Numbered from the stretch's first letter, positions 51,801 through 61,798 are shown. The stretch is 64,000 nt of DNA from Symbiodinium natans (GCA_905221605.1 CAJNDS010002237.1:272001-336000), one strand, 5' to 3'. A program made the numbers and translations. The notes: a model not told the origin generated them from the letters alone.

Positions 51801-54800
51801 GGGTGGATGCGTACATGAGTAACCGCACTAGGTTTAGGGTGTAGGGTTCGGGTTTAGAGTTTTGGTGTTGCGATCCCCATGTTCCATATCAGTGACCGAC
51901 CCCTTTTTGGGCTGAATCGAGTGTTATTGTGCTCGTTGCATCCGTTCGGAGATAGGGGCCGGGCAGTTGCCGCAAGCAGAAGGAGGGCCCCTCAAACAGA
52001 AAAGCCTGCGCTTACCCCTAACTACAGTAGTATATTTTTAAGCCTGAACCCTGCAAAGCCTACAAACCCTAGAAACCCTACGACCCTGTAGCCCCATAAA
52101 GACCCGGCGGCAAGTCGTGGATGCTAAATCAACCCTAAACATTAAACCCTATACTCTGAACCCTAAACCCGACACCCTCAACCATGCCAGGTGAAGATAG
52201 GAGACCTCGGTCTGAGCCGCGGCATTGCCGTGGATTTCGCTGGAGAGGCAGGCTGTGTGTGTGGGTTAGGGTTTAGGGTAGGGTCTAGGGTTTAGGATGT
52301 AGGGTTGAGGGTTTAGGGTTGTGTTTCACCAATTCCTGGACCTGCACACGAAGGTCGCTTGCTCAGCAGTCTTGGCTCGACCAGACGCATGTCCGCACTA
52401 TCCACAATAGCCATCCTAGTTACATAGGCCCGCTACATTACACTCCTGTGTGCCAAGGGTGCCAAGGGAAAGCACAAACCATTGATGCTTGCAAGTTTTA
52501 AGCCGGGGGCAGCAGCGCCCATACAAGCTCCTCCGCGAACATAGCAGGTCTGTGGAGACATCCCGTTAACGCACCTGCCGCAGCTTTGCAATGCTGATGA
52601 CCTAGTACTTCCCTAGATCCCAACAGCGACGGCTCCTTCGAAAAAGGGTGCGAACCTGCGCCTAAGGGGAACGCTGTCGTTCTATGTTGGGGCCTTGTCT
52701 TTTCCTGGGCACCTTTCATATCAGGGCTGCTTGGGGTTGATTCAATCAAGGGGGCCTATTTGAGGGGAACCCAGAAGAATCTACCAATTTGCGCGCCCCA
52801 CCCTTCACGCCAGGCTCTCCATCCGTTGGAGGAACATCTCACGGAGTACGTGGTTACCCGCTGGTGCGCCCGTTCCAGCAATGTTCAGGTACATAGTATG
52901 TATCTGCTTTCTTTGCATCATGCACATATATATATATATATAAATATACAAATAGATAAATAGATAAACAGATAAATGAATAAATGAAAATTAAATATAA
53001 ATATAAATATGTATGTACATACATATATATATATACATGTATGCATGTATGTATGTGTTCACCCCCCTATTTTGTTCTCGTTCTCATCGCAGAGCCGTCG
53101 ACTGAGCTGCGCGGTTGACACTAGCCAGGTATCGTGCGCCGGAAGTGCTGCTTGCGAGGTCCAAGTATGGGACCGCCACCCAGCGATCTTCCGTGTAAGG
53201 GTTTCGTTTCGGAAGTTTTTCTGACTTGCCCCAGTGCTTGACAGGCCTCCACAGGCTCGCTTTGATTCGCTGGACAGCAAAACGACAAAGCTACATCCTA
53301 AATCCTAAACCCGAAACCCTAACCCCTAAACCCTAAACCCTACTCCTGAACTGGAAGCTCCAGGCCCAAAGTGGATGTTTGGTCCGTGGGCTGCATCCTC
53401 TACGAGATGTGGACGGCAAAGGTAGGGGTTTAGGGTTTAGGGTTCAGGGTTTCGGGTTCGGGGTTTAGGGTTTAGGGTTGAGGCTTCAGAAGGTGCTTCA
53501 GGCTAGGCTTACAAGAACCACCCACCTCCCTCAAAGATCCTCCCCCCCCCCCCCCCCCCTTCCAAGCCCCTCAAGAAAAAACTCAGCTCAGGTCAACCCT
53601 GGGCCCGAGTCCTTAAACCATTTTCGATAAGCCCTTTAAGCCTACTAGTTCCATAAGCCCTGCAACCCCTAAACCCTTGCAAGCCGTAAATCTTAAAGCC
53701 TAAAGCCTAACGCTTAACGCCCCAGAACCCTGAGCCCTGCCCTAGAACCCCAAACCCTTATAAGCCCTAGAACCCTCAGACCTTTAAGCCCGAGAACCCT
53801 AAACCCTTAACAGCCCTACAACCCTAAGCCCTATAAGCTACTGCATGTCAGTTGAAGGTTCATGACATGTAAGAGGTGGCAGGCTCCGCTCTCCTAGATT
53901 AGTGTAAGGATGATTGTGTTTGAGGCTATGCCCAAGAACCCCCAAAACACAAAATAATATTCCTCAGAGTTCCCTTATCAGGAAGAACATCTTATTTTGT
54001 TTTTATTTTTTGGTAGTCCTTAAGCAATTCGTAGCCCTAACCCGAAACCCTAAACCTTTTTTATCAGGGTTGTCTGGTTGTAAAGCTTCAGAGGATATCG
54101 AGTTCAGAAAGTTGGAGGCTTTTTCGGGGCAATGCAACCTTCCCCCCAACAACCATACTGGGGTTTCGGGTGTAGGGATTAGGGTTTGGGGAAGAGCAGG
54201 CCCTCTTCCCCGGCAAGAACAGCGTGGATCAACTGACGAAGGCCAGTGTCCTTGGGTTGTATAGGGGTATATAAGGGGTGGGTCCCCATTTTAGGCCCCC
54301 CCCCCCATTTAAGGGCACATACTAAGGGACCATGCAACTACCCTAAGACTTTGGAGAGCGCCGGCGGATTGTGCCTGCCGTTGGGGGTTCAGCCTTGACA
54401 GGCTCGTAGGGATTGGGGTGGTTCAGGGCATGGGGTCCCTCCTCCTAAGCCCAACACCCTAAACCCAAGCCGTAAACCCCCAAACCCCCAAACCCCCAAA
54501 CCCCTAAACCCCTAAACCCCTAAACCCCTAAACCCGTAAACCCGTAAACCCTCGAAGCCTTGAGCCCCAAACCCTAACTCCGAAACCTTAAAGCCTTAAG
54601 GTTTGCAGGGTTTACAGATACCCCCAAACCCACCAAACTCTAAACCCTCAGCCCCTAAACCCACAACCCCGAAACCTTAAAGCCTTATGGTTTACAGGGC
54701 ACACAGAGAATCCGTGACCCTGCACCCTAAACCTTAAACCCTAAACCCCTAAACCCTAAACCCTAAACCCTAAACCCTAAACCCTAAACCCTAAACCCTA

Positions 54801-56730
54801 AACCCTAAACCCTAAACCCTAAACCCTAAACCCTAAACCTTAACCCCCAAAACCTTGAAGCCTGAAGGTTTGCAGGGTTTGCAAATATTCCGTGGACTTC
54901 GCCCTTGTGCTGCGAGGTGATGGCTGTCTTGGGGTCGCCATCTGAGCAGTCGGCCTCCTACAGTGCTTTCGGTTTGGGGTTTAGGGTTTAGGGTTTAGGG
55001 TTTAGAGTTTAGGGTTTAGGGTTTAGGGTTTAGGGTTTAGGGTCTAGGGTTTACACGCAACTTGACCCTACACCCCGGTGAGCCTTAAAGTCCTAGACCC
55101 TTCACAGTTTAGGGTTTAGGGCTTAGGGTTTAGGGCTTAGGCTTGAACCTGCAAAGCCACTACAAATGCCCCCCCCCCCCCCCCCCAAAACGAACCCCAA
55201 AACAATCCTCTCGACAGCTGCCACCTCTCAGCCTCGCCGATCCAAATCGTGGGGCTGTTTCAGGGTCTCGACTTTCGCCCTGAACCCCAAAACAACAGTG
55301 TGGGCACCAAACAGCAACCCATGTGAGGGCTGAGTTCCCCAAATTAGGGCCCTTTTGGGGCGTCCCGGTTTGTTTAGGTTTAGGGCTAGGGTTTAGGGTT
55401 TAGCGTTTAGGGTTTAGGGTTTAGGGTTTAGGGTTCAGGGTTCAGGGTTCAGGGTTCAGGGTTTCTGCTCATGCTGCCATGTGTGCCTGATTGCTGAGGG
55501 ACCAGTGGTGGATTCCGAAGGCAGGGGCGGCGCTTTGCGGGCTTCTCGCAGTCTAAGGATTTTCGGGTTTCGGGTTTAAGGTTCAGGGTTCTGGGGTTTA
55601 AGGCTGGACCCTAGACCCTAGACCCTAGACCCTAGACCTTAAACCCTAAACCCTAAACCCGAAACGCTGAACCCGGTCGGCGGGAGCTTCGTTGCAGGAG
55701 TCGAGGTCGCTGCTGGCACGTAGCACCTCCACCGCTCGACCCAGAGGCCTTGCGAAGCTGTCCGGCGCCCCAGAAGCCCCAGAAGCCCCTAAACCCTAAA
55801 CCCTAAAACCTAAACCCTAAACCCTAAACCCGAAACACTAAACTCTAATTAAACCCTAAGCCCTAAGCAAACCCTAAAGCCTAAACCCTAAAGCCTAAAC
55901 CCTAAGCCCTGAACCCTAAACCCTAAGCCTAAACTCCAACCCCTAAGCCCTAAGCCCTAAGCCCTAAGCCCTAAGCCCTAAGCCCTAAGCCCTAAGCCCT
56001 AAGCCCTAAGCCCTAAGCCCTTAGCCCTAAGCCCTAAGCCCTAAGCCCTAAGCCCTAAACCCTAATTAAGTCCTAAACCCTAAGCCCTAAGCCCTAAGCC
56101 CTAAACCCTCAACCCTAAGCCCTAAACCCTAAGCCCTCAACTGGTTTGTCTAGGGTAGGGGATGTTTCCCCCGAACCTGAACCCCGAATCCATACCGAGG
56201 CCTGGAATACCGGGGCAGCAAGGCGCTCACCTCAGAGCAGCTTCAGTTTTTGGGTTCGGGTTCAGAAGGGGTTCAGGGTTCAGAAGGGGTTCAGGGTTCA
56301 AGGGGTTCAAGGGGTTCAAGGGGTTCAGGGGTTCAGGGTTCAGGGTTCAGGGGTTCAGGGGTTCAGGGGTTCAGGGGTTTAGGGGTTTAGGGGTTTAGGG
56401 GTTCAGGGGTTCAGGGGTTTAGGGTTTGGGGGTTTAAGTTCTTTTTGTTTTCTTGGCGGGGGAAGTGGGGTGGCTGATATCCCATGTTCCACTTCTGCAG
56501 CTTCCTCTGCGTGCAGTAGCAGCTCACCCTGAACCCGAAACCCTAAACCCTAAAACCAGAACCCTAAAACCCACCCTTACTTAAAAACCCCAAAAAACCA
56601 TTATAAAAAACCCTAGCAAACCCTAAAAGCCGGGAGGCGAGGACTTCCTCACCCAGCTGCTCTGCTTCGATCCTTCCCGGCGGCTGTCGGTCGCAAGGGT
56701 CTTAGATGGCTTCATTGCTACAGGCCCTTA
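48760..56730 (+). CDS. MAP-kinase-like (CMGC) protein kinase, at least 14 small exons
   Basis: Reading exon blocks in order recovers a whole Ser/Thr kinase domain: glycine loop, VAVK lysine, REI helix, HRDLKPAN catalytic loop, DLG in place of DFG, an LTEYVVTRWYRAPE activation segment with the TEY dual-phosphorylation motif of MAP kinases, DVWSVGCI, LFPGKNSVDQL, LGSPSE and CFDPSRR. MAP kinases phosphorylate Ser/Thr-Pro sites at the end of three-tier cascades. Introns of about 100-1000 bp carry telomeric repeats and dispersed elements. The segment between LGSPSE and the final block is not resolved. Confidence 0.87.
49028..49068 (+). CDS. Kinase exon: glycine-rich loop
   Basis: Encodes YQFQKLLGSGSYGR, the ATP-binding loop (G-x-G-x-Y-G). 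A GA donor at 49069 lets the frame continue as YGR-VVAS at 49350. Confidence 0.85.
49085..49188. mobile_element. Hairpin element inside kinase intron
   Basis: The ends GTTAGCTGAGT and ACTCAGCAAC are inverted repeats, and internal AGCACACTTT pairs with AAAGTGTGC. It is short and non-coding, 17 bp after the glycine-loop exon. Confidence 0.55.
49350..49417 (+). CDS. Kinase exon: VAVK lysine
   Basis: Encodes VVASFRDATKGKDVAVKRV, with the ATP-anchoring Lys in VAVK. TTTAGGG repeats begin at its 3' end; the exact donor is unresolved. Confidence 0.85.
49418..49484 (+). repeat. TTTAGGG array at the start of a kinase intron
   Basis: Nine to ten exact heptamers directly abutting the VAVK exon. Confidence 0.97.
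49747..49779 (+). CDS. Kinase micro-exon
   Basis: Encodes RRVFDNFLML after a GCAG acceptor. A GC donor at 49780 gives an in-frame Arg leading into LREIKLM. Confidence 0.65.
49913..49990 (+). CDS. Kinase exon: alpha-C helix
   Basis: Encodes LREIKLMRHFRHPNLLQL, the Glu-containing alpha-C helix and HPN turn typical of CMGC kinases. Confidence 0.85.
50183..50237 (+). CDS. Kinase exon: hinge strand
   Basis: Encodes GGELYISMELAAQNL, corresponding to the D-x-YLVMEL hinge segment. Confidence 0.7.
50336..50420 (+). repeat. CCCTAAA array
   Basis: About 12 heptamers within the intron after the hinge exon. Confidence 0.95.
50747..50832 (+). mobile_element. Introner-like element, family 1, copy 3 (in kinase intron)
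   Basis: CCCCAAATAGACTAGAATCC, then TTGACCCCCAAAAAGAGTAC and TATTTCCGGAAAC, in the same order as the 61799-61914 intron. Confidence 0.6.
51003..51127 (+). repeat. CCCTAAA array upstream of a kinase exon
   Basis: About 17 heptamers ending just before the exon encoding the helix preceding the catalytic loop. Confidence 0.97.
51150..51204 (+). CDS. Kinase exon: helix before catalytic loop
   Basis: Encodes GAALEESVARRFCAQ, donor GTGGCC at 51205. It continues in frame at 51361 as ILLGLLHLH. The 5' boundary is uncertain. Confidence 0.8.
51217..51310 (+). repeat. TTTAGGG array after a kinase exon
   Basis: About 13 heptamers starting about 13 bp after the donor at 51205. Confidence 0.97.
51361..51408 (+). 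CDS. Kinase exon: start of catalytic loop
   Basis: Encodes ILLGLLHLHLGHVIHR after CAG. The intron begins GACGCC (GA donor), and the next exon supplies DLKPAN. Confidence 0.88.
51617..51661 (+). CDS. Kinase exon: catalytic loop
   Basis: Encodes DLKPANIFVRLKELQ, with the catalytic Asp (of HRD, split across the intron), Lys and Asn. Donor GC (GCAGTC) at 51662. Confidence 0.9.
52191..52258 (+). CDS. Kinase exon: magnesium-binding loop
   Basis: Encodes VKIGDLGLSRGIAVD. DLG replaces the usual DFG, as in some CMGC kinases. It starts after CCAG; the end is near 52240-52258. Confidence 0.87.
52814..52863 (+). CDS. Kinase exon: TEY activation segment
   Basis: Encodes ALHPLEEHLTEYVVTRW. Thr and Tyr of TEY are the MAP-kinase-kinase phosphorylation sites. 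Donor GTGCGC at 52864 splits the Trp codon. Confidence 0.9.
53129..53170 (+). CDS. Kinase exon: APE motif
   Basis: Encodes YRAPEVLLARSKYG. A GA donor at 53171 joins GG to the G at 53364, giving YGPKVDVW. Confidence 0.9.
53364..53421 (+). CDS. Kinase exon: alpha-F helix
   Basis: Encodes KVDVWSVGCILYEMWTAK, the DVWSxGCI helix. GT donor at 53422, followed shortly by TTTAGGG units. Confidence 0.92.
53540..54199. other. Kinase intron with degenerate repeats
   Basis: Holds a C run (53542-53560), degenerate CCCTAAA-like units (53630-53830), and AT-rich sequence at 53900-54060. No exon seen. Confidence 0.55.
54200..54241 (+). CDS. Kinase exon: LFPG segment
   Basis: Encodes ALFPGKNSVDQLTK, continuing WTAK in frame from 53421. 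Donor GC (GCCAGT) at 54242. Confidence 0.9.
54261..54349 (+). repeat. Dispersed 70-90 bp repeat, + copy in kinase intron
   Basis: GGGGTATATAAGGGGTGGG, a C run, CTAAGGGACCATG and AACTACCCTAAGAC. Matches the reverse complement of 37309-37379. It begins 20 bp after a GC donor. Confidence 0.7.
54722..54842 (+). repeat. CCCTAAA array
   Basis: About 16 heptamers in the intron before the LGSPSE exon. Confidence 0.97.
54917..54971 (+). CDS. Kinase exon: LGSPSE segment
   Basis: Encodes VMAVLGSPSEQSA, the LGTPSE motif of MAP kinases. Ends at a GT within GGTTTGGGGTTTAGGG. Confidence 0.82.
54975..55050 (+). repeat. TTTAGGG array after kinase exon
   Basis: About 11 heptamers right after the LGSPSE exon. 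Confidence 0.95.
55370..55465 (+). repeat. TTTAGGG/TTCAGGG array
   Basis: About 12 units, the last few with the TTCAGGG variant. Confidence 0.93.
55785..56140 (+). repeat. CCCTAAA array with a long CCCTAAG run
   Basis: From 55935 to 56105 nearly every heptamer is CCCTAAG, about 20 copies, a locally amplified variant. Confidence 0.95.
56634..56730 (+). CDS. Kinase exon: C-lobe end
   Basis: Encodes GEDFLTQLLCFDPSRRLSV then ARVLD, the D-x-L-x-x-ML-x-FDP-x-xR segment closing kinase C-lobes. The frame reaches a TAG inside TTTAGGG repeats. Confidence 0.88.
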
Positions 56731-56734
56731 TAGT

Positions 56735-56885
56735 AGGGTTTAGGGCAGTTTAGGGTTTAGGGTTTGAGGTTTAGGGTTTAGGTTTTAGGGTTTAGGGTTT
56801 AGGGTTTAGGGTTAGGGTTTAGGGTGTAAGTTTAGGGTTCAGGGTTTAGGGTTTAGAGTTTAGGGTTTAGGGTTTAGGGTTTGCT
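56735..56885 (+). repeat. TTTAGGG array
   Basis: About 19 heptamers with a few indels after the last kinase exon. Confidence 0.95.
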
Positions 56886-56906
56886 GTAATATGGCAGAAT
56901 CTTCGT

Positions 56907-56960
56907 AGCCCAGTACCCTTTTTTTGGTTTATGGGCTCCCTTGCAAAAAAACAACTCAAA
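56907..56960 (+). mobile_element. Dispersed element, family 2 (GTAGCCCAG), copy 2
   Basis: GTAGCCCAGTACCC, a T run, GGTTTATGGGCTCCCTTGC, then an A run. Aligned with 61998-62055. Confidence 0.6.
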
Positions 56961-57560
56961 GAGATGCCCTTACTATATTAATATGGTTACAGGGCTACCA
57001 AGTTCTTGCGAATCTGATGATGATGATGATCCCAGACCCATGGGAGGATCCAGCAAGTAGATCCCTTGAAGGGTTCCTAAGAATGACCCAATTGTCGTGT
57101 GGGGTACTACTTGTGGGTTATACCTTTGCATTGCTTTGAGTATCATCATGGTTTTCTTGTTATAGCTGGGTTTATGATAGCATTGTTTTGATCATTTTTA
57201 AATGGCTATTTGTTGCTATTGCTTCTGTTGCTGCTACGGTTGTTGATTTTGCTATTGCTGCTGTTACTGTTGCTATTGTCATTGCCATTTTCATTATTTT
57301 TGTGGTGGTTGTCATCTTTCACTATGCTTATGCATTTTTTCTTATTAGTATCGTCACTATCCGCAGCACCATATCTTTGTTGTTGTTATGATCAGTATGG
57401 TAGTCATGAATATGTTCTGTTGACATCGCTCATGGAATTTACGTTCCTTGCACTTTGCATTGTGATTCTCGCTACATCATGAAGTATGGCTTTCATTTCA
57501 GGGTTTGTTAACGTTAAGAAACCCTAAAAACCCTAAAATCGTTTTTAACTTGTAAAACTC
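56961..57560. other. AT-rich spacer with imperfect GTTGCT/ATTGCT repeats
   Basis: 57200-57330 is a drifted GTTGCTATT-type repeat. Hydrophobic ORFs there are artefacts. Probably intergenic or intronic. Confidence 0.5.
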
Positions 57561-57562
57561 TA

Positions 57563-58179
57563 AATGCGGCTGTGTGGACGAGGGGTCCATGTGGCCGTAT
57601 TCGCCGTGCCATTGCGGAAAGACAGCTGGCAGTCCGCAGGCAGCTCCAAACACAAGTAGTTCTGTCGCCCATCCAGCTGAGTAGCGGGCTTTCTTCTGGT
57701 GATCCCTAAACCCTAAACCCTATTTAATTCCTAAACCGTAAACCCTATACCCAGAACCCTCTGTTTGCGATCAGGAGAACGCATTGACGCGGCCTGAGAG
57801 CATTTTGTGCGGTAGCTCGCATGCCAACGTTGAACAATCGGCTGGTCATGTCGTTGTACAGGTGCAGGGGAGTGCTGGAGAACCAGAAGCCCTAAACCCT
57901 AAACCAAGTATTAAGCCCCTGGCATCGCATGAGGCTACATCCCTACTTGCAGGGCCGGGCACTCACGTCGATGGCGGCAGGGAGATTCTTGTCAAGTCGG
58001 AACATGCACGCGCGTTGCTCGGGCCATCGCTCCGGCTCCTGCACTGACACCACAACAACTACGACGACGACGACTGCTGTTACGACGACGGTCGCGACGA
58101 TGATTACGACGACTGCGGCGGTGTGGGCCCTTTTCCACCACATGTCACTTTTCTGTTGGGAGTGCCATGCCAAGCATAC

Positions 58180-58248
<69 letters not shown>

Positions 58249-60345
58249 CTTGCTACTCCGTTGAATGCTTCATCTTTTGCATCCGGGTTCTTGCTCCCGA
58301 GGTTGCGTCCAAGAAGCAGAGCTTGCGAGCCTGAAGGCGCAGACCCGCAAGCTTGTCGGGAAGGAGTTATGATTCACCCTCAACCCTAAACCCTGCGGAA
58401 GTAACATGAGGTGGTGGAGCCGGCCGATGTGAGCTATGACCAGCAGTTCGATGGCATCAGCAAAGGCCATGGTCTCAGGATTCAGTTCTGCTCAGGGTTT
58501 AGGAGCTTAAACCTTGAATCCTTTTTGAGCACTTGCGCTGACCCTCTAAGTCTCTAAGTGGATGGCCATCCCAGATCTTGCACCCGCTCAGGTGGAGAAC
58601 CTTCAGCGCTGCCCTCAAGTGGTGTCCTTCTATCACAAGCCCACATGCGCTCGCGGGTAAAACGACCCTAAAAGCCCCTAAGCCCTAATGGCTATGCACC
58701 CCTGCGCTGGGTTGCTGCTCCATTGAATGGAAGCCATGTTCCGTGCGGTTTGAGGTTTAGGGTTTCACCTACGACCGGCTGGTGGGGAGAGGTTGGGTGT
58801 AGGGTTCAGGGTCAGGAAATCTTCGTGTCACGCAAGGGAAGGCTACCATCAGAAATGCGGTGGTGTAGTGTTCCTCAGCATTATCTTATCCAAGGACAGA
58901 GAGTCGGCCCTTATGCACTTTTTCAAGGGTGTAGGTTCCCTCAGAATCCCTTTAAACCAAAACGGGTACCCTTTTTATTCCCAGGCTACTTCTGGGCCTT
59001 AGTTGGGATGTTCCCCTTATACTAACAGTCCTTAATAGGGATTTTCGTACCCTCCTATAGTCCCCATTGAGGACTGTTAGTATAAGCGGGAACCCCTAAA
59101 TCCTAAACCCTAAACCCTAAACCCTAAACCCTAAACCCTAAACCCTAAACCCTAAACCCTAAACCCTAAACCCTAAACCCTAAACCTTAAACCCTAAACC
59201 CTAAACCCTAAACCCTAAACCCTAAACCCTAAACCCTAAACCCTAAACCCTGAACCCTAAACCCTAAACCCTAAACCCTAAACCCATCATCTTGCCTTGT
59301 GCTGCGTGCAAGGCTCTGTCGAGGCTGGCCCAGATGCTGCGCCAGGAGGTGCCCTGCCTCAGTCGCTGCCGTCTGTTGGCGTCCATTGAACCCCTAGCCC
59401 TTGGATCCTAAACCCTAAACCCTAAACCCTCAACCCTCAACCCTAAACCCTCAACCCTCAACCCTAAACCCTAAACCCTACACCCTACGCCCTAAACCCT
59501 ATACCCTATACCCTATACCCTGAACCTAGGTTTACCTCCACCCCCCATCGTTTTCCATCACCCTAGGGTTTAGGGTTTAGGGTTTAGGGTTTAGGGTTTA
59601 GGGTTTAGGGGTTTAGGGGTTTAGGGGTTTAGGGGTTTAGGGTTTAGGGTTTAGGGTTTAGGGGTTTAGGGTTTAGGGTTTAGGGTTTAGGGGTTTAGGG
59701 TTTAGGGTTTAGGGAGGTGCTGCCAAACGATGGGGGGGTGACGTAGGTTTAGGGCTTCCTTGGCTACTCATTGGGCAGGTCAACTATGCGCGCGTGACGC
59801 GCAGATCTCCCCGCTCCGTCAGCCGTGTCCTGGAAGCACTCACCATCTCCGCTGTTCTTTGGTTTGGCCAGCTCTAAACCCATTCTAAACCCTAAACCCT
59901 AAACCCTAAACCCTAAACCCTAAACCCTAAACCCTAAACCCTAAACCCTAAACCCTAAACCCTAAACCCTAAATGGTACTCCCTTTCGAGTGCCGCCGAA
60001 GGGCTGCGGGTGCAAACTCGGCGTGCATAATGTGGGTTTGGCCTCCAAGAGCCCTGTAAGGTGATCCATCCTTCGCGCGCCTTCGGCCAAATGGGCCAAA
60101 AGCCGATGATGCCCAGCCACATGGGCCACTCGGATTTAGGGTTTAGAGTTTGGGGTTTGGGGTTTAGGGTTCAGGGTTCAGGGTTTAGGGTTTAGGGCTA
60201 GGGTTTAGGCTTAGAGTTTAGGGTAAGTTCAGGAAGTTCAGGAAGGGAAGTTCAGGAAGTTCAGGAGGTTCAGGGTTCAGGGCTCCAGTATGCCCTAACC
60301 TCCGCAGGCTGATCCTGCGCAGTGCCGCCCAGGTAGCCCTGGGTT
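57563..60345 (+). CDS. Unidentified multi-exon gene, upstream part
   Basis: Candidate exons: 57563-57690; 57775-57890; 58283-58370 (EAELASLKAQTRKLVGKEL); 58412-58490 (EPADVSYDQQFDGISKGHGL); 58560-58662 (PAQVENLQRCPQVVSFYHKP); 59298-59395 (ALSRLAQMLRQEVPCLSRC); 59778-59875 (TRRSPRSVSRVLEALTISAV); 60058-60135 (HPSRAFGQMGQKPMMPSHMG); 60308-60345 (RLILRSAAQ, donor GTAGCC). I recognise no family. Confidence 0.42.
58180..58245 (+). repeat. (ACG)n trinucleotide repeat
   Basis: About 21 GAC/ACG units; a looser ACGACG run lies at 58055-58110. Confidence 0.95.
59010..59093. mobile_element. Hairpin element with 30-bp inverted ends (MITE-like)
   Basis: The left end GTTCCCCTTATACTAACAG and the right end CTGTTAGTATAAGCGGGAAC are reverse complements apart from one base. 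Pairing continues through GTCCTTAAT / ATTGAGGAC. The central loop is about 22 bp. A CCCTAAA array follows directly. Confidence 0.75.
59098..59284 (+). repeat. Long CCCTAAA array
   Basis: About 26 nearly exact heptamers, among the longest in the window, before the candidate exon at 59298. Confidence 0.97.
59565..59716 (+). repeat. TTTAGGG array mixed with TTTAGGGG octamers
   Basis: About 20 units alternating between the 7- and 8-bp forms. Confidence 0.96.
59885..59972 (+). repeat. CCCTAAA array
   Basis: About 12 heptamers. Confidence 0.96.
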
Positions 60346-60419
60346 TAGGGGTTTAGGGGTTTAGGGGTTTAGGGGTTTAGGGGTTTAGGGGTTTAGGGTT
60401 TAGGGTTTGGGGTGTAGGC

Positions 60420-61017
60420 TTGCTGCTAAGGAGCAAAGAATTCAGCAAGTCTTATCGGTAGTTGTCTGAAGTGGGGCCCCCAAATTGGATTGGGTCCTTA
60501 TTGTAAGGCTACCGTACTAAATTCGGGACCCTCCAAGGAACTGACTTAGAGAAGCACCATTCTAAGTACGACATGATGGTGCCATTGCATCCCGAATCCC
60601 AATTACAGAGTGGCTCATATTTAATTCCCGAACAAGGGACCATAGTTTGGAGAACTGACCCGTTCTCCGTATAAGTACGATGAGGAAAGCGGCTTTATTT
60701 GCTGAGCTTCTGCTACCCATCCCCATAGTGTGGCTAAAGTTCCTCAACAGCAACCCAGTCAAACTATTCGCAAGTACACTAGCAGACTTCGAGATGTTTG
60801 AGGCGACAAGGGGCCACCTCCCTGCGTTCTGCGGAAGCCGATGCCTCGCGTAGTGCCTGGGTGACTGAGCCTAGGCGTTTTTGCTTTGTAGTGTGATTGT
60901 TGGTTTTACAGCTTTGTAGTTAGGGTTTAAGGTTTGGAACTTATGGGTTTTTCAGATTTTTCAGATTTTGCAGGGTTCATGGGGTTTAGAGTCCGATCGA
61001 TCCCCATTCTCCTGCAC
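60420..61017. other. Intron-like stretch without exon
   Basis: Begins after a TTTAGGGG tract and includes GGGCCCCCAAATTGGATT and TTCGGGACCC blocks loosely like the introner family, then unique sequence ending in CACAG before the long exon. Confidence 0.45.
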
Positions 61018-61019
61018 AG

Positions 61020-61798
61020 GCGCCCCGAAGATGGGTGGTCCTGGCAGCCAAAGGGTCAGGCAGACGCCGGCTGTTGACCGGCGCCAAAACCGGCTGAGCA
61101 ACGCTGGCAGCTATCAGAAGCTCCATTCCAAGGGCGACGTGGGGGAGGGCAAGGGCGAGGTTGGCAGGGCTGTTGCTGCGGACGTCCTGGACCTCCAGTG
61201 CCTGCCGTGCGGCGAGCTTAGCAAGCCAGACCCCGCAATGGCGCAAGGCGTGCCCACATCGGCAGCGTCCACCCCATCCGACGCCAAACCCAGCAGTGGC
61301 AGGCTCCAACGCCGTGCGACGGTGCCCGCAGCAGCGATCCCATGTGCTGCAGGGCTGCGGAGCCGCGCCGCATGGAAAAAGGCACTTGCTGCAGCTCAGA
61401 CAGCCAGAGTGGTGGTGGACGGCGAAGGGCATGAAGGGCCCGACGTGACGCCGAGACCCAAAGGCAGCAGCGAGCGCCAGGAGAGCGCTCAGAAAGCGGC
61501 TTATCCCTTCACCAGGCGGGACTCGCAGCGTGACAGTGGTAGTACTGCCACAATGGTTGCCGAGCCCACGCGAAGAGCAGATGAGCCTCCCACATCCACC
61601 CAGCTTGCCAAGGCATCCAACGCAGATCAAGAGGCCTGGATTGCAGAGGAGCTGCAGATGTTGCAAAAGAAGCAGGAGCAGCAGGAAAGGAAGCTGACGG
61701 AAGTGTTGGGAAAGTCCCAGCAGCTTTCAAAATCCGCCTTCAAGGCAAAAGAGGCCTCAAAGCAGTCGGCCGCAGAGCCGTCAGGCCCAGGGCCCGAG
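61020..61798 (+). CDS. Long exon encoding a basic, low-complexity, coiled-coil protein segment
   Basis: About 260 codons, the longest exon in the window outside the retroelement. It begins after a CACAG acceptor (the in-frame ATG at 61031 need not be the start) and ends GPGPE at a GT donor. The first 200 residues are Ala/Ser/Arg/Pro-rich and probably disordered. About residues 210-245 (EELQMLQKKQEQQERKLTEV) form a strong heptad-like coiled coil. No family is recognised. The frame continues across the intron at 61799-61914 in phase 0. Confidence 0.65.
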
